A stretch of 64,000 nt of DNA from UBA2357 sp046295975. GTDB lineage: Bacteria; Pseudomonadota; Gammaproteobacteria; Burkholderiales; Rhodocyclaceae. The position numbers were made by a program, and so were the translations under genes. Positions 35,557-44,624 of this stretch are shown here, one piece after another (positions within the stretch are counted from its first letter, which is position 1; each line of letters opens with the position of its first letter). The stretch spans positions 43,067-107,066 of the forward strand of contig JBKBMG010000013.1 in assembly GCA_046295975.1 (NCBI GenBank), in the 5' to 3' direction. Below the pieces are notes generated by a model. That model was not told the DNA's origin and made no database searches. It saw nothing but the letters and a program-made list of their open reading frames with translations.

Positions 35557-36139
35557 CTCGGATCAACCTCGCCTCGAGCGCATCGAAGCGCGCGACTTGA
35601 CCAGCCTTGAGCCGACGCTGCGGATCGCGGCCGACGAAGACCTTGAACATGGCCTCGCCTTCGGTATTCAGGAACTGCACCGACAAGGTGTGCGTGCCCA
35701 TGAACGGGCGGCGCACGAAAGCGATCGCGCCGCAGCGATCGGCGCGCAGATGGCCGGACAGGCCGCCATCCCCTTGCAGGTTGTAGAAACCCCGGCCGGT
35801 GCTGCCGGCGGGTATCGCGCCCTCGAACTCCATGATCACGTCGCGGGTATGCACCACGGTGGTCACTTCGCCCCAGTCGGCGATGTCCTGCAACGCGTCG
35901 ATGAAGCATGTGCCCGGCACGATCCGCCACATTTCCGTCGGCAGGCAAGTGATGGCGGCCTGCAACGTCACACCGTGGGTGACGGCGGTCATCTCGAGAA
36001 TGCCACCCGGGTTGACGGCCAGTTCGGCGCGCAATGCGTCGCAGACATCGCGACCGGAGGGCGAGGTCGTCGCCGCAACGGAGGTGATGAGGGGAGCAGT
36101 GGTGCTGTAGGGTGTGGTGGAGGTGTTGTCGTTCGTCAT
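35546..36139 (-). CDS. hutX: heme utilisation carrier protein HutX
   Basis: 197 residues. After a Ser/Thr-rich N-terminus, the HutX/ChuX fold begins at CDALRAELAVNPGGILEMTA and continues with CLPTEMWRIVPGTCFIDALQDIADWGEVTTVVHTRDVIMEFEG and GFYNLQGDGGLSGHL (given in parts of the family core). HutX binds heme in the cytoplasm and passes it to degradation enzymes. An ATG five codons further upstream is possible. It is co-directional with hutW, 52 bases upstream. Confidence 0.85.
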   Translation of the reverse strand: MTNDNTSTTPYSTTAPLITSVAATTSPSGRDVCDALRAELAVNPGGILEMTAVTHGVTLQAAITCLPTEMWRIVPGTCFIDALQDIADWGEVTTVVHTRDVIMEFEGAIPAGSTGRGFYNLQGDGGLSGHLRADRCGAIAFVRRPFMGTHTLSVQFLNTEGEAMFKVFVGRDPQRRLKAGQVARFDALEARLIRDDD

Positions 36140-36191
36140 GGCACAAGCTGTCATCGCGTGAAATGAAGGAGTTCGGCGGAGAGCAACGGGT

Positions 36192-37541
36192 TCATTTGCC
36201 TCCCACCTCGGTGCAGGGAGCATCAGCCAACACGTCGTCGAAGGCGAAGATCAGGTTGCTGTACCAGAACCGACCAGCGGTACTCAAGGTCGCGACACTG
36301 CCGTCGTAGCGCAACAGCCCCGCCGACTGCCACTGCCGCAGCAAGGCGTCGCAGGCGTCGTGGCATCCGGCCGGCGCGAGTTCCCGAAAGCCGGCGACGT
36401 CGAGCGCTCCGACCTCGAAGCCGGCAGTCATCCAGTGGCGGGCGGACTGTAGTGCATCGGCAATCTGCATGCCGGACAACGGTTTGTCTCCACGCTCGAC
36501 GGCTTCGGCATAGCGGCGCAGATCGCCCGTCACCATGTAACTGTGGCGCCCAAGCTGTCCACCAGCCCCGGAACCGTAGGCCAAGCAATCGCACCCCTGC
36601 TTGATCCGAAGGTTGTAGCGGCTGCGCTCGCGCGGCGTACGCCGCCAGTGGCTGTTGCTGATCTGCTCCCAGCCAGCCTCGTCAAACAGGCGCTTGCCGC
36701 TGCGGTACATGTCACCAAGATCGGGTAGCGACGAGGTCGCCGCAAACTTGCCGGCAGCTACCGACTTGTGCAGCGGTGTGCCCGGAATGACGTTCAGTCC
36801 GTACAAATCGACACCGTCAGGCCCCAGCGCCAGCGCGGTGAGCAGATCCTCACGCCAGACCGCGGGGGTCTGGCCGGGCAGCCCATATAGCAGGTCGATG
36901 ACTACCACCACATCACCGCGCGCGCACATCGACTCGAGGAACCGGAGCACCTGCTCACGCGACGACTTGCGTCCCTGCCGCCGCCTGACGCGGGTGTCGA
37001 AGGTCTGAACGCCAATGGAGATGCGATTCACGCCCGCCTGCACGCACGCCTCAATCTTCTCCACATCGAAATGCGTGATCCGGCCTTCAAGCGTGACCTC
37101 ACAATCGTCGGAGAGCGGCAACTCGCGACGCAGTGCCGCAAGCACCCGAGTCAGTTGGTCAGCGGACATTGCACTGGGTGTACCGCCCCCAAGATACAGC
37201 GCTTTCACCGGCGCGCTGGCGGTCACCGGCAATCGGCCATCCCTGGCAATCTCTTCAAGCAGCAACGCGGTATAGCGCTCAGCGGCGTCCACCGTATGCG
37301 CGTTGCGATAAAAGCCGCAGAACAGGCAGTGATTGGCGCAGAAGGGTACGTTCACATATGCCAGTCGCCCCGCCGCCGCCTCGCCGCCGCCCTCCGACAA
37401 CGCCGCCCATACCTGAGGAACCTGCTCCGGCGCCAGCGACCGCTTGTGCCGCCACGGCAGCACCGCCCGCCGCGCCGCAAACGCATCGCGCACGGCATCA
37501 CCGCCGCACATTGCGAAATGTGTTGCGAGATCCAAGTTCAT
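36192..37541 (-). CDS. hutW: anaerobilin synthase HutW/ChuW (radical SAM heme-degrading methyltransferase)
   Basis: 449 residues. The radical SAM cluster motif is CANHCLFC (CX3CX2C, about residues 75-82), followed by GGGTPSAMS and the HemN-like segment RISIGVQTFD. SNSHWRRTPRERSRYN and CDCLAYGSGAGG are typical of the ChuW/HutW branch. These enzymes open the heme ring without oxygen, releasing iron and forming anaerobilin. The ATG has AAAGG before it. It is the first gene of the heme operon, with a Fur-like box upstream, so iron starvation should induce it. Confidence 0.92.
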   Translation of the reverse strand: MNLDLATHFAMCGGDAVRDAFAARRAVLPWRHKRSLAPEQVPQVWAALSEGGGEAAAGRLAYVNVPFCANHCLFCGFYRNAHTVDAAERYTALLLEEIARDGRLPVTASAPVKALYLGGGTPSAMSADQLTRVLAALRRELPLSDDCEVTLEGRITHFDVEKIEACVQAGVNRISIGVQTFDTRVRRRQGRKSSREQVLRFLESMCARGDVVVVIDLLYGLPGQTPAVWREDLLTALALGPDGVDLYGLNVIPGTPLHKSVAAGKFAATSSLPDLGDMYRSGKRLFDEAGWEQISNSHWRRTPRERSRYNLRIKQGCDCLAYGSGAGGQLGRHSYMVTGDLRRYAEAVERGDKPLSGMQIADALQSARHWMTAGFEVGALDVAGFRELAPAGCHDACDALLRQWQSAGLLRYDGSVATLSTAGRFWYSNLIFAFDDVLADAPCTEVGGK

Positions 37542-37631
37542 CGTACCTTTCCCCGTTCCCCGCATGCCATGGCAAGGGGATCAGTCTAGGAGCGGTCAGA
37601 TGTCTCGGCCTTGAGGAAGATCAATTACGTC

Positions 37632-37646
37632 TGCGAATCATTTGCA
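37632..37646 (-). promoter_or_regulatory. Fur-like box upstream of hutW
   Basis: TGCGAAT-C-ATTTGCA is a 7-1-7 inverted repeat with one arm mismatch. It keeps the conserved outer TG/CA and inner AAT/ATT of Fur boxes. It lies ~90 bases upstream of hutW inside the most AT-rich stretch of the gap. Confidence 0.6.
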
Positions 37647-37718
37647 TTTCTATTACTGAGTTTGGCGATACGCGGAGGTCTCATTCGACCCGGGCCGGCG
37701 TCCCGGCACCGGCCACCC

Positions 37719-39830
37719 TCACCGCCCTACCCGCGACACCTTCATCAACCTCGCGCCGCGGTCGATGAGCACGGTCAGCAGGATGATCATGATCAGGTAG
37801 GTGCCGGCGCGCTCGAAGCGGAACCATTCGAAGTTGAAGCTGAACTGGAAGCCCAGGCCGCCGACACCGATGAGGCCGAGGACGACGGCGGCGCGCACAT
37901 TGCTTTCGAACTGGAAGAAGCTGTAGGTCATCCAGTCGCGCCACGCCAGGGGCACGGCAACGAGCCCGTAGGTGACCGGGCGGGAGGCGCCGCACGTGGG
38001 TTCGAAGCGGCGCAGGGGCTGGTTGTCCACCGCCTCGCCGAAGACGCGGGTGAGCACACCCAGGGTGTGCACCGCAATGGCGAGCGTGCCGGCGACCAGT
38101 CCGGGGCCGAAGAAGGCGATGAACAGAAAGGCCCACATGACTTCCGGCACGCCGCGCGACACCACCGCCGTGGCGCGCGCCGCGGCGAGCTGCGCCAGGC
38201 GCAGCAGACGCTGCCACAGTGACGGGCTTTCGCCGGTGAAGCGCTGCGGATGCAGCTGGAAACTGGCCGAATGCGGATAGGTGAGCAGGATCGCGGCGAC
38301 AACGCCGAGCACGGTGCCGACGATGGCGATGGCGAGCGGCACCGCGGCGGATTCGATCACCCGCCAGACGAACCATTTCTGAAGCTCGGTTTTCCACGCG
38401 GCCCAGGCGGCCGGCCGCCAGAAATCGGCGGGTCGGTAGTCGGCGAAGAGGTTCACCGCCTTGCCCTCGGCGGCACGCGCGGCGGCCTTGGCCGGATCTC
38501 CCAGACCAATACCGGGCAGATCGAGTTCCGGGCTGAGCAGGCGTTCGAAGAAGCGCAGGTTGCCCCAGGCCTGCCCGGTCAGGAGTTCGGCGGCGGAGGC
38601 GAGGTGGTTGCGTGGCGCACCCTGGTCCCCCGCCTGGTTGCCCCAGCCCATGAACCACAGCGACCACGCCACCATCAGCGCAACGAAGCCGGCCGCCAGC
38701 CACGGGCGCAGCGGCGGGCGCGCCGGACCTTCGACACGGTGCGCTACGGCCGCCTCCTGCACGCCCGGGGAGGACACCGCCTCCCCGGGCGCTACCGGCA
38801 CCACAGGGGTCGGGTGAGCGGACTGCGACGCCTGCGACGACTGAGCAACCGGGACGGGTGACACGCGCCCCGGGTCGGTGGCGCCGTCGGCGCTGACCGC
38901 ACCGCAGGACACGCTCCCGCCTCCCCCCGCCCTGCCGGTCCGCGCAGCGTCGCCCCGCAACTGGCGGCGGATGGTGTTGCTCGCCAGGTCGGCCGCCAGG
39001 GTGAGCAAGAGTGTGAAGAGGATCAGGGTGCCGACCTTGTCCCAGGCGCCGAAGCGGATCTGGTACCAGATTTCCGAACCCAGTCCGCCACCGCCGACCG
39101 CGCCGATCACCGCGGCGTTACGTATGGCGCATTCGGCACGCATCAGGGTGAAGGACAGCACGTTGCGTGCGGCCAGCGGCCGGATGCCATAGAGAAAGGT
39201 GGCCAGCCGGCCACCGCCCAGGCTGCGCACCTGGGCGTAGCGGGACTCGTCCACGCCGTCCCATAGTTCGCTGTACACCTTGGCGAGGATGCCGGTGATG
39301 TTGAGCGCCAGCGCCAACGCGCCGGTGAGCGGTCCCAGGCCGATCATCGCAACGAGGATGATGGCCCAGACAAAGTCGGGCACGGCGCGCAGGATGTCCT
39401 GAATCAACCGGCAGGCGGCGCACAGCAGCGCGGACGGCGAACGCAGCGGAAAGTGGCGCCAGAACGCGCCCCGGCCGGCGCCGCGCTCCTCCCCCACGCA
39501 CACCGCGCGGCTGGCGCCCATGGCCAGCGGCCACGCCAGCACCACCGCCACGGCAGTGCCGAGGATGGCGGCGGACAGGGTTTGCAGGGTCAGGTCCCAG
39601 GCATGGCGCACGAAGGCCGCCGAGAGGTCGGGGTTGGCAAAGGCGGCAAGCCAGGCCCCCATGCGCGCAGCCGCCTGGGCGCGGCGCCCGGCATCGAACA
39701 GGGCGGCCCAGTCCCACTCCGCGGCGGCAAACGCGGCCAGCAGCGCAAGCAACACTGCAAGCAGGGCGAAGAAGTGGCCGAGCGGACGCTTGTCGTAGCG
39801 CGGCGCGAGCGACAGCGTGGTGGTGTTCAT
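37719..39830 (-). CDS. phnE: phosphonate-type ABC transporter permease, fused PhnE-PhnE
   Basis: 703 residues, more than twice a normal PhnE. Two permease domains follow each other. The first (about 20-310) includes LIQDILRAVPDFVWAIILVAMIGLGPL, and the second (about 390-700) includes AARATAVVSRGVPEVMWAFLFIAFFGPGL. Each has the coupling-loop region (SRYAQVRSLGGGRL; near VDNQPLRRFEPT). A ~75-residue Pro/Ala/Ser-rich linker (about 315-390) joins them. The fusion would supply both channel halves in one chain. ATPase and binding protein genes lie upstream. Confidence 0.88.
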   Translation of the reverse strand: MNTTTLSLAPRYDKRPLGHFFALLAVLLALLAAFAAAEWDWAALFDAGRRAQAAARMGAWLAAFANPDLSAAFVRHAWDLTLQTLSAAILGTAVAVVLAWPLAMGASRAVCVGEERGAGRGAFWRHFPLRSPSALLCAACRLIQDILRAVPDFVWAIILVAMIGLGPLTGALALALNITGILAKVYSELWDGVDESRYAQVRSLGGGRLATFLYGIRPLAARNVLSFTLMRAECAIRNAAVIGAVGGGGLGSEIWYQIRFGAWDKVGTLILFTLLLTLAADLASNTIRRQLRGDAARTGRAGGGGSVSCGAVSADGATDPGRVSPVPVAQSSQASQSAHPTPVVPVAPGEAVSSPGVQEAAVAHRVEGPARPPLRPWLAAGFVALMVAWSLWFMGWGNQAGDQGAPRNHLASAAELLTGQAWGNLRFFERLLSPELDLPGIGLGDPAKAAARAAEGKAVNLFADYRPADFWRPAAWAAWKTELQKWFVWRVIESAAVPLAIAIVGTVLGVVAAILLTYPHSASFQLHPQRFTGESPSLWQRLLRLAQLAAARATAVVSRGVPEVMWAFLFIAFFGPGLVAGTLAIAVHTLGVLTRVFGEAVDNQPLRRFEPTCGASRPVTYGLVAVPLAWRDWMTYSFFQFESNVRAAVVLGLIGVGGLGFQFSFNFEWFRFERAGTYLIMIILLTVLIDRGARLMKVSRVGR

Positions 39831-39924
39831 GCGCGCGGCCCGACCATGAATGCGTCGCCGTCGCCCGCCCGGTGGACATCGACGGCCTTTCGCGGCGCGG
39901 GGGCGCGTCGGCGCTGCGTACACC

Positions 39925-40731
39925 TCATGCGGGCAACCCGATTTCGTCCAGATGCAGCGCGCGGTATTCGGCGCCGTAGAGTTCGTGCAGCAAGCCCTGG
40001 CTGAGCTGCTCAGGCGTACCTTGCCAGAACAGTTGCCCGGCGCGCAGCGCCACCACCCGGTCGAAGTGTCCTTGCAGCAGGTCCAGGGTGTGCAGATTCA
40101 CCACCAGGGTGGCGCCATCGCGCCCCGCGAGGTCGCACAACAGGCCGATGATCTCGCGGCCGAGGCGCAGGTCGAGCGCGCTCACCGGCTCGTCGGCGAG
40201 CACCAGGCGTGGCTGCTGCACCACCAGCCGGGCAACGGCCACACGCTGTTGCTGCCCGCCGGACAGTTCGTCCGGCAGTGCCCACAACTTGCTGCCCAGC
40301 TCCACCCGTTCGAGCGCCGCGCGGGCGCGATCAATCTCCTGTGGCCACAGCAGGGACAACAGCGCACGGGCCAGCCACCAATGCCCGAGCCGACCCATGA
40401 GGACGTTGTGCACCACCCGCAACTGCGGAATGAGGTTGTCCTGCTGATGCAGAAAGCCGACCTCGCGACGCAGCCGCGCAAGCCGCCGGCCGTTCAACCG
40501 TCGGGTGTCCTGACCGAGGGTGTGCACCGTCCCGTCGACAGGTTTGACCAGGCCGGCGATGAGGCGGAACAAGGTGGTCTTGCCCGCGCCGGACGGGCCG
40601 ATCACCGCCACCCGTTCGCCCGGGGCGATGGCCAGCGAGAGCTCTTCGAGCACGCGCTGGCCGCCATAGGCGACGGCGGCGCGGTCGAGGTGGACCGCGG
40701 GCGGAGACGCCGGGTAGTCGGGATGAGACAT
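39925..40731 (-). CDS. phnC: phosphonate-type ABC transporter ATP-binding protein (PhnC)
   Basis: 268 residues. Walker A is GPSGAGKT (about residue 46), the Q-loop region is VGFLHQQDNLIPQLRVVHNVLMGRLG (typical PhnC), the signature is ELSGGQQQR and Walker B LVLADEPVSALD. The ATG at MSHPDYPA was chosen because family sequence starts shortly after; upstream codons run into the repeat element. It energises the fused permease. Confidence 0.88.
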   Translation of the reverse strand: MSHPDYPASPPAVHLDRAAVAYGGQRVLEELSLAIAPGERVAVIGPSGAGKTTLFRLIAGLVKPVDGTVHTLGQDTRRLNGRRLARLRREVGFLHQQDNLIPQLRVVHNVLMGRLGHWWLARALLSLLWPQEIDRARAALERVELGSKLWALPDELSGGQQQRVAVARLVVQQPRLVLADEPVSALDLRLGREIIGLLCDLAGRDGATLVVNLHTLDLLQGHFDRVVALRAGQLFWQGTPEQLSQGLLHELYGAEYRALHLDEIGLPA

Positions 40732-40785
40732 CGCGATCGTGTTCCTGATGGTATTGCGTTTCGGCAACAAGTCAGCCTGGGACAT

Positions 40786-40976
40786 CGTGCTGAGGGGCCG
40801 GGGGGTAACCCTCGGCTCCAACTGCCGCTCGCGCTGCCGCTGTAAGCCGTGCTTCGCTGCGATCCCTGAACTCGCGCTGCGCGCTCAAACAGCAGGGATC
40901 GCTGCCGCTCCACACGGCAACAGCGGCATGCGCTCGGGCAGAGTCGCCTCAGGTTGCCCTCCGGCCCCTCAGCACG
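40786..40976. repeat. ~190 bp imperfect palindrome (MITE-like) between phnD and phnC
   Basis: The outer 16 bases, CGTGCTGAGGGGCCGG (40786-40801), recur exactly inverted at 40961-40976. Pairing continues inward with interruptions (GGGTAACC opposite GGTTGCCC; CTGCCGCTCGCGCTGCC opposite its relative), and an inner dyad GCGATCCCTG / CAGGGATCGC flanks a ~24-base centre. The gap contains no ORF. It may be a miniature transposon or a structured segment of the phnDCE mRNA. Confidence 0.75.
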
Positions 40977-41052
40977 AGCGGGTGCCGACTCGCCTCACGG
41001 ACATCCGCCGACATCGGTACGCTGGATCGGCTGGGGTTCGGCGCGACTTTGC

Positions 41053-41973
41053 TTACCCGCCGATGTCGATCCCCGATTCGAGCAGATCGACGTAACCCTG
41101 CCATTCGGAAATGTCGGCCTCGATGAACTTGCCCGCCTTCAGGTACTTGAGCACCGCCGCGCCCTCCGGCGTGCCGGCGTCGAGGGTCAGCAGGGCGTCG
41201 CGTAACTGGCCGAGCAACTCCGGCCCCAGATCGGCCCGCGCGGTGAGCGCGTAGTTGGTGTATTGGGGCGTCTTGTAAACAATCGGCGCACGCGCCTTGA
41301 GATCGTCGTCGGCCTTGTCCCAGGAGGCGTAGTTGAGCGCGCCGATCTGGTGGGTGCCGTCGGCCACCATCTGCATCACCACGTCGTGGCTGCCGGAGTA
41401 GGCGACGCTGCGGAACACCTTTTCCGGCGCGGTGCCGGCTTCGTCCAGGAAGTACTTGCGCGGCATCATGTGGCCGGAGGTGCTGCTCTTGCTGCCAAAG
41501 GTGAAGGTCCAGCCCTTGCCCTCGGCAGCGGTGGCGAGTTCCGCCAGGCTGGACACCGGGGTGAGACCGGTCGAGGGATGGGCGATGAAGTAGCTGACGA
41601 AGCCCTTGTCGATGTCGCGGCAACCGAGGATGGTGATGCCGTCACCCATCTGCATGCGCGCCTGGGCGGTGGTGACCGCCCCCAGCCAGGCAATATGTGC
41701 ACGCCCGGTGGCCAACGCCGTCACCGAGGCTGCGTAGTTCTCGACATGCATGTACTCGACCGGAATGCCGACCTTGTCACCCAGGTGGCGGGCCAGCGCG
41801 CCGAAGTGCTCGCGCATGCGATCGGCGTCGCCATCGTCAGGGATGGCGGTAATCACCAGTTTGGCGGGACGTTGCTGGGCGAGCGCCGACCCCGCCGGAA
41901 AGGCCAGGCACAGCGCGAGCGCGGTGGCGGACAGCAGAAAGCCTCTGCGCGAGGCAGACTTCGAAGAGTGCAT
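41053..41973 (-). CDS. phnD: phosphonate-type ABC transporter binding protein (PhnD)
   Basis: 306 residues. A twin-arginine-like signal (SRRGFLLSATALALCLAFPA, ending near ALAQ) is followed by the PhnD-type domain: KLVITAIPDDGDADRMREHFGALARHLGDK, GIPVEYMHVENYAASVTALATGRAHIAWLGAVTTAQA and the SKSSTSGHMMPR loop that in relatives holds the phosphonate group. GGGAG before the ATG supports the start. Ligand may be a phosphonate, phosphite or related oxyanion. Confidence 0.88.
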   Translation of the reverse strand: MHSSKSASRRGFLLSATALALCLAFPAGSALAQQRPAKLVITAIPDDGDADRMREHFGALARHLGDKVGIPVEYMHVENYAASVTALATGRAHIAWLGAVTTAQARMQMGDGITILGCRDIDKGFVSYFIAHPSTGLTPVSSLAELATAAEGKGWTFTFGSKSSTSGHMMPRKYFLDEAGTAPEKVFRSVAYSGSHDVVMQMVADGTHQIGALNYASWDKADDDLKARAPIVYKTPQYTNYALTARADLGPELLGQLRDALLTLDAGTPEGAAVLKYLKAGKFIEADISEWQGYVDLLESGIDIGG

Positions 41974-42287
41974 CACGATCTCCCGATTCGGGTCCGCACC
42001 CAAGCGGACACCAGCCACCCCGGGGCGGGATGCGCCGGGGCTTAAACATCCGGCGCCAGCGCCGGACGACACACGGGCGGTGCACAGACCGCCGAATGCG
42101 GGATTATCGCCGATGTCGGGCCAACTCGCTGCAGACAGCCGGCGGGCGATGGGTGAAGCACGCCGACCGACGCCTGTCGACGCCCGCTCGAAGGCTTTGC
42201 CAAGGGAAACACTTGTTGGATCCCTGGGCCCTGAGCCCGTCGGCCGCGCTCAGGGCGAGCGGTGTCGCCTGTTCCATGGCTGGGCTA
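41974..42287. other. gap upstream of phnD
   Basis: About 310 GC-rich bases with no convincing gene. It should hold the phnDCE promoter, which I cannot place, and near its right end the terminator hairpin of the DUF779 gene. Confidence 0.4.
42228..42256 (-). terminator. hairpin downstream of the DUF779 gene
   Basis: GCCCTGAGC and GCTCAGGGC form a perfect 9-bp stem with an 11-base loop, ~30 bases after the DUF779 stop codon. The sequence slightly resembles REP elements, so it could be a degenerate repeat. Confidence 0.5.
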
Positions 42288-42659
42288 TCAGCTAATGGCC
42301 GGCAGCGCCGCCCACTCCTCGTCCGTGTACAGGCGCGATCGGGTGAGGAAGCGCAAGCCCTCGGGCCCTTCCAGCGAGAACATGCCGCCGCGCCCGGGCA
42401 CCACGTCGATGATCAGGTGGGTGTGCTCCCAGTAGGCGAACTGGGCGCGGTTCATGTAAAAGGGCTGGCCGCCGATCTCGCCAAGCAGCACGTCCGAATC
42501 ACCGATGAGGAATTCGCCGCGCGGAAAGCACATTGGCGCACTGCCGTCGCAGCAGCCGCCCGACTGGTGGAAGAGCAAGAGTCCGTGCCGGGCGACCAGC
42601 CGCGCGATGAGGGCCAGCGCCTCGGGCGTCGCCGACACGCGTGCAATGATGTGGTCCAT
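42288..42659 (-). CDS. DUF779 protein associated with acetaldehyde dehydrogenase
   Basis: 123 residues. The family core is visible: LFHQSGGCCDGSAPMCFPRGEF, DVLLGEIGG, FYMNRAQFAYWEHTHLIIDVVPGRGGMFSLE. DUF779 proteins are almost always encoded next to AcoD/ExaC-type aldehyde dehydrogenases; the paired cysteines hint at metal or redox function, but none is established. GGAGG before the ATG supports this start. It follows the dehydrogenase by ~105 bases, and a short direct repeat GCCTCCATAGG lies between. Confidence 0.9.
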   Translation of the reverse strand: MDHIIARVSATPEALALIARLVARHGLLLFHQSGGCCDGSAPMCFPRGEFLIGDSDVLLGEIGGQPFYMNRAQFAYWEHTHLIIDVVPGRGGMFSLEGPEGLRFLTRSRLYTDEEWAALPAIS

Positions 42660-42764
42660 GTCCGCCTCCATAGGCCGCCTCCATAGGCAATGGGCCGGCA
42701 GAGCCGGCCCAGTCGTGCGTGGGGTAGGTCATGCGGGCCGGCGCAGGCCGGCCCTGCGCCGGGC

Positions 42765-44282
42765 TTAGAAAAAGCCGAGCGCGTTGGGCGAGTAGGAAAC
42801 CAACAGGTTCTTGGTCTGCTGGTAGTGATCCAGCATCATCTTGTGGTTCTCGCGCCCGATGCCCGACTGCTTGTAGCCACCGAAGGCGGCGTGCGCCGGA
42901 TAGTGGTGATAGCAGTTGGTCCATACCCGACCGGCCTGGATGCCGCGGCCCATGCGGAAGGCGCGCGAAGCATCACGGGTCCACACACCGGCGCCGAGAC
43001 CGTACAGCGTGTCATTGGCGATCGCCAGCGCGTCATCCTCGTTCTTGAAGGTCGTCACCGACACCACCGGCCCGAAGATCTCCTCCTGGAAGATGCGCAT
43101 CTTGTTGTGACCCTTGAACACCGTGGGCTTGACGAAGAAGCCGTTGGCGAGGTCGCCCGGCAGCAGGTTGCGCTCACCGCCGATCAGGCACTCCGCCCCT
43201 TCCTGACGCCCGATGTCGAGATAGGCGAGGATCTTCTCGAGCTGCTCGCTGGAAGCCTGCGCGCCGATCATGGTCGAGGCGTCCAGCGGATTGCCTTGCC
43301 TGACCTTGGACACGCGATCGACGGCACGCTTGATGAAGGCCTCGTAGATCGATTCCTGTACCAGCACACGCGACGGGCAGGTGCACACTTCGCCCTGGTT
43401 GAGCGCGAACATCGCGAAACCTTCCAGGCACTTGTCGAAGTAGGCATCGTCGGCGCTCATCACATCCTCGAAGAAGATGTTGGGGCTCTTGCCACCCAGC
43501 TCCAGCGTGACCGGAATGAGGTTCTGCGCCGCATACTGCATGATCAGCCGGCCGGTGGTGGTCTCGCCGGTGAAGGCGATCTTGGCAATGCGGCTGCTCG
43601 AGGCAAGCGGCTTGCCGGCTTCCAGGCCGAAACCATTGACCACGTTCACCACGCCCGGGGGCAGCAGATCGGCGATGAGCTCCAGCAGCACCAGGATGGA
43701 CGCGGGGGTCTGCTCGGCCGGCTTGAGCACCACGCAGTTGCCCGCTGCCAGCGCCGGCGCGAGCTTCCACACGGCCATCAGAATGGGGAAGTTCCACGGG
43801 ATGATCTGCCCCACCACGCCCAGCGGCTCCTTGAAATGGTAGGCATAGGTTTCATGGTCGATCTCGCTGATGCCCCCTTCCTCGGCACGGATGCAACCTG
43901 CGAAGTAACGGAAGTGGTCGATCGCCAGCGGAATGTCGGCGGCCATGGTCTCGCGGATGGGTTTGCCGTTGTCCAGCGTCTCGGCGGTGGCGATGAGCTT
44001 GAGGTTGGCCTCCATGCGGTCGGCGATGCGGTTCAGCACGTTGGCGCGTTCGGCCGGAGAAGTCTTGCCCCACTTGGTCTTGGCGGTGTGGGCGGCATCC
44101 AGCGCGGCCTCGATGTCCTTCTCGTTGGAACGCGGCACCGCGCACAGCACGCGGTCGGTGATCGGCGTGCGGTTCTCGAAGTACTGGCCATCGATCGGCG
44201 GCACCCACTCGCCGTTAATGAAGTTGCCGTACTGCGGCTTGAACGGGGAATCGATGGTGATGTCGTTGATGCTGAGGCTCAT
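42765..44282 (-). CDS. aldehyde dehydrogenase, AcoD/ExaC type (acetaldehyde dehydrogenase)
   Basis: 505 residues, typical length. Motifs: QIIPWNFPILMAVWKLAPALAAGN, KPAEQTPASILVL, FTGETTTGR, general base in LELGGKSPNIFFEDV, catalytic Cys in NQGEVCTCPSRV, and the ending ENHKMMLDHYQQTKNLLVSYSPNALGFF (C-terminal signature of this subfamily, in part). It oxidises acetaldehyde and related aldehydes with NAD. AGGAGA precedes the ATG. A -24/-12 promoter lies upstream, and the divergent gene encodes an AcoR-type activator. Confidence 0.94.
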   Translation of the reverse strand: MSLSINDITIDSPFKPQYGNFINGEWVPPIDGQYFENRTPITDRVLCAVPRSNEKDIEAALDAAHTAKTKWGKTSPAERANVLNRIADRMEANLKLIATAETLDNGKPIRETMAADIPLAIDHFRYFAGCIRAEEGGISEIDHETYAYHFKEPLGVVGQIIPWNFPILMAVWKLAPALAAGNCVVLKPAEQTPASILVLLELIADLLPPGVVNVVNGFGLEAGKPLASSSRIAKIAFTGETTTGRLIMQYAAQNLIPVTLELGGKSPNIFFEDVMSADDAYFDKCLEGFAMFALNQGEVCTCPSRVLVQESIYEAFIKRAVDRVSKVRQGNPLDASTMIGAQASSEQLEKILAYLDIGRQEGAECLIGGERNLLPGDLANGFFVKPTVFKGHNKMRIFQEEIFGPVVSVTTFKNEDDALAIANDTLYGLGAGVWTRDASRAFRMGRGIQAGRVWTNCYHHYPAHAAFGGYKQSGIGRENHKMMLDHYQQTKNLLVSYSPNALGFF

Positions 44283-44357
44283 GCCTGTCTCCTGCACAAT
44301 GTCTTGATCGGTGTGTGGCTCACCCGGGGCGATCGCCATCGGGCGCGGAGGACCACT

Positions 44358-44373
44358 GGCAGGCTTCGTGCCA
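44358..44373 (-). promoter_or_regulatory. sigma-54 promoter of the aldehyde dehydrogenase gene
   Basis: On the minus strand TGGCACGAAGCCTGCC has GG and GC with 10 bases between them, a good -24/-12 match. It is ~75 bases upstream of the ATG and accompanied by a divergent sigma-54 activator gene. Confidence 0.75.
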
Positions 44374-44523
44374 GACTGCGCGCTCATTGCAGCGCAACAT
44401 TCGCACATCCTGACCTGGCAGCGCACCAAGCCCCCCGTCATTGCGGCGCACCACGCGCGGAGTCGACCGGGCTTGCGCAGCGCGGTGTCGAATGGCCTAA
44501 TGAACCGATAAAAATCAGCAATT

Positions 44524-44540
44524 TGTCGCAGATTGCGACA
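44524..44540. promoter_or_regulatory. palindromic activator site for the AcoR-type regulator
   Basis: TGTCGCAGATTGCGACA is a perfect 7-3-7 palindrome, ~150 bases upstream of the -24 element. Related half-sites (CGCGACAG) follow at ~44570. TGTCGCA-type dyads are a plausible enhancer for AcoR-like proteins; the assignment is by position and symmetry. Confidence 0.65.
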
Positions 44541-44624
44541 GATCAAGGCGAAGCACGCGACAGCGCGCGACGATCGCCCTTCGCCATGCGTCCGCGGCAA
44601 CCGCAGGACGGCAGGAGACACGCG

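Noticed and set aside
42690..44624. Upstream in-frame extension of the AcoR-type gene to 1311 codons
   Set aside because: The extension is antisense to the aldehyde dehydrogenase; a good ribosome-binding site stands before the ATG at 44625.
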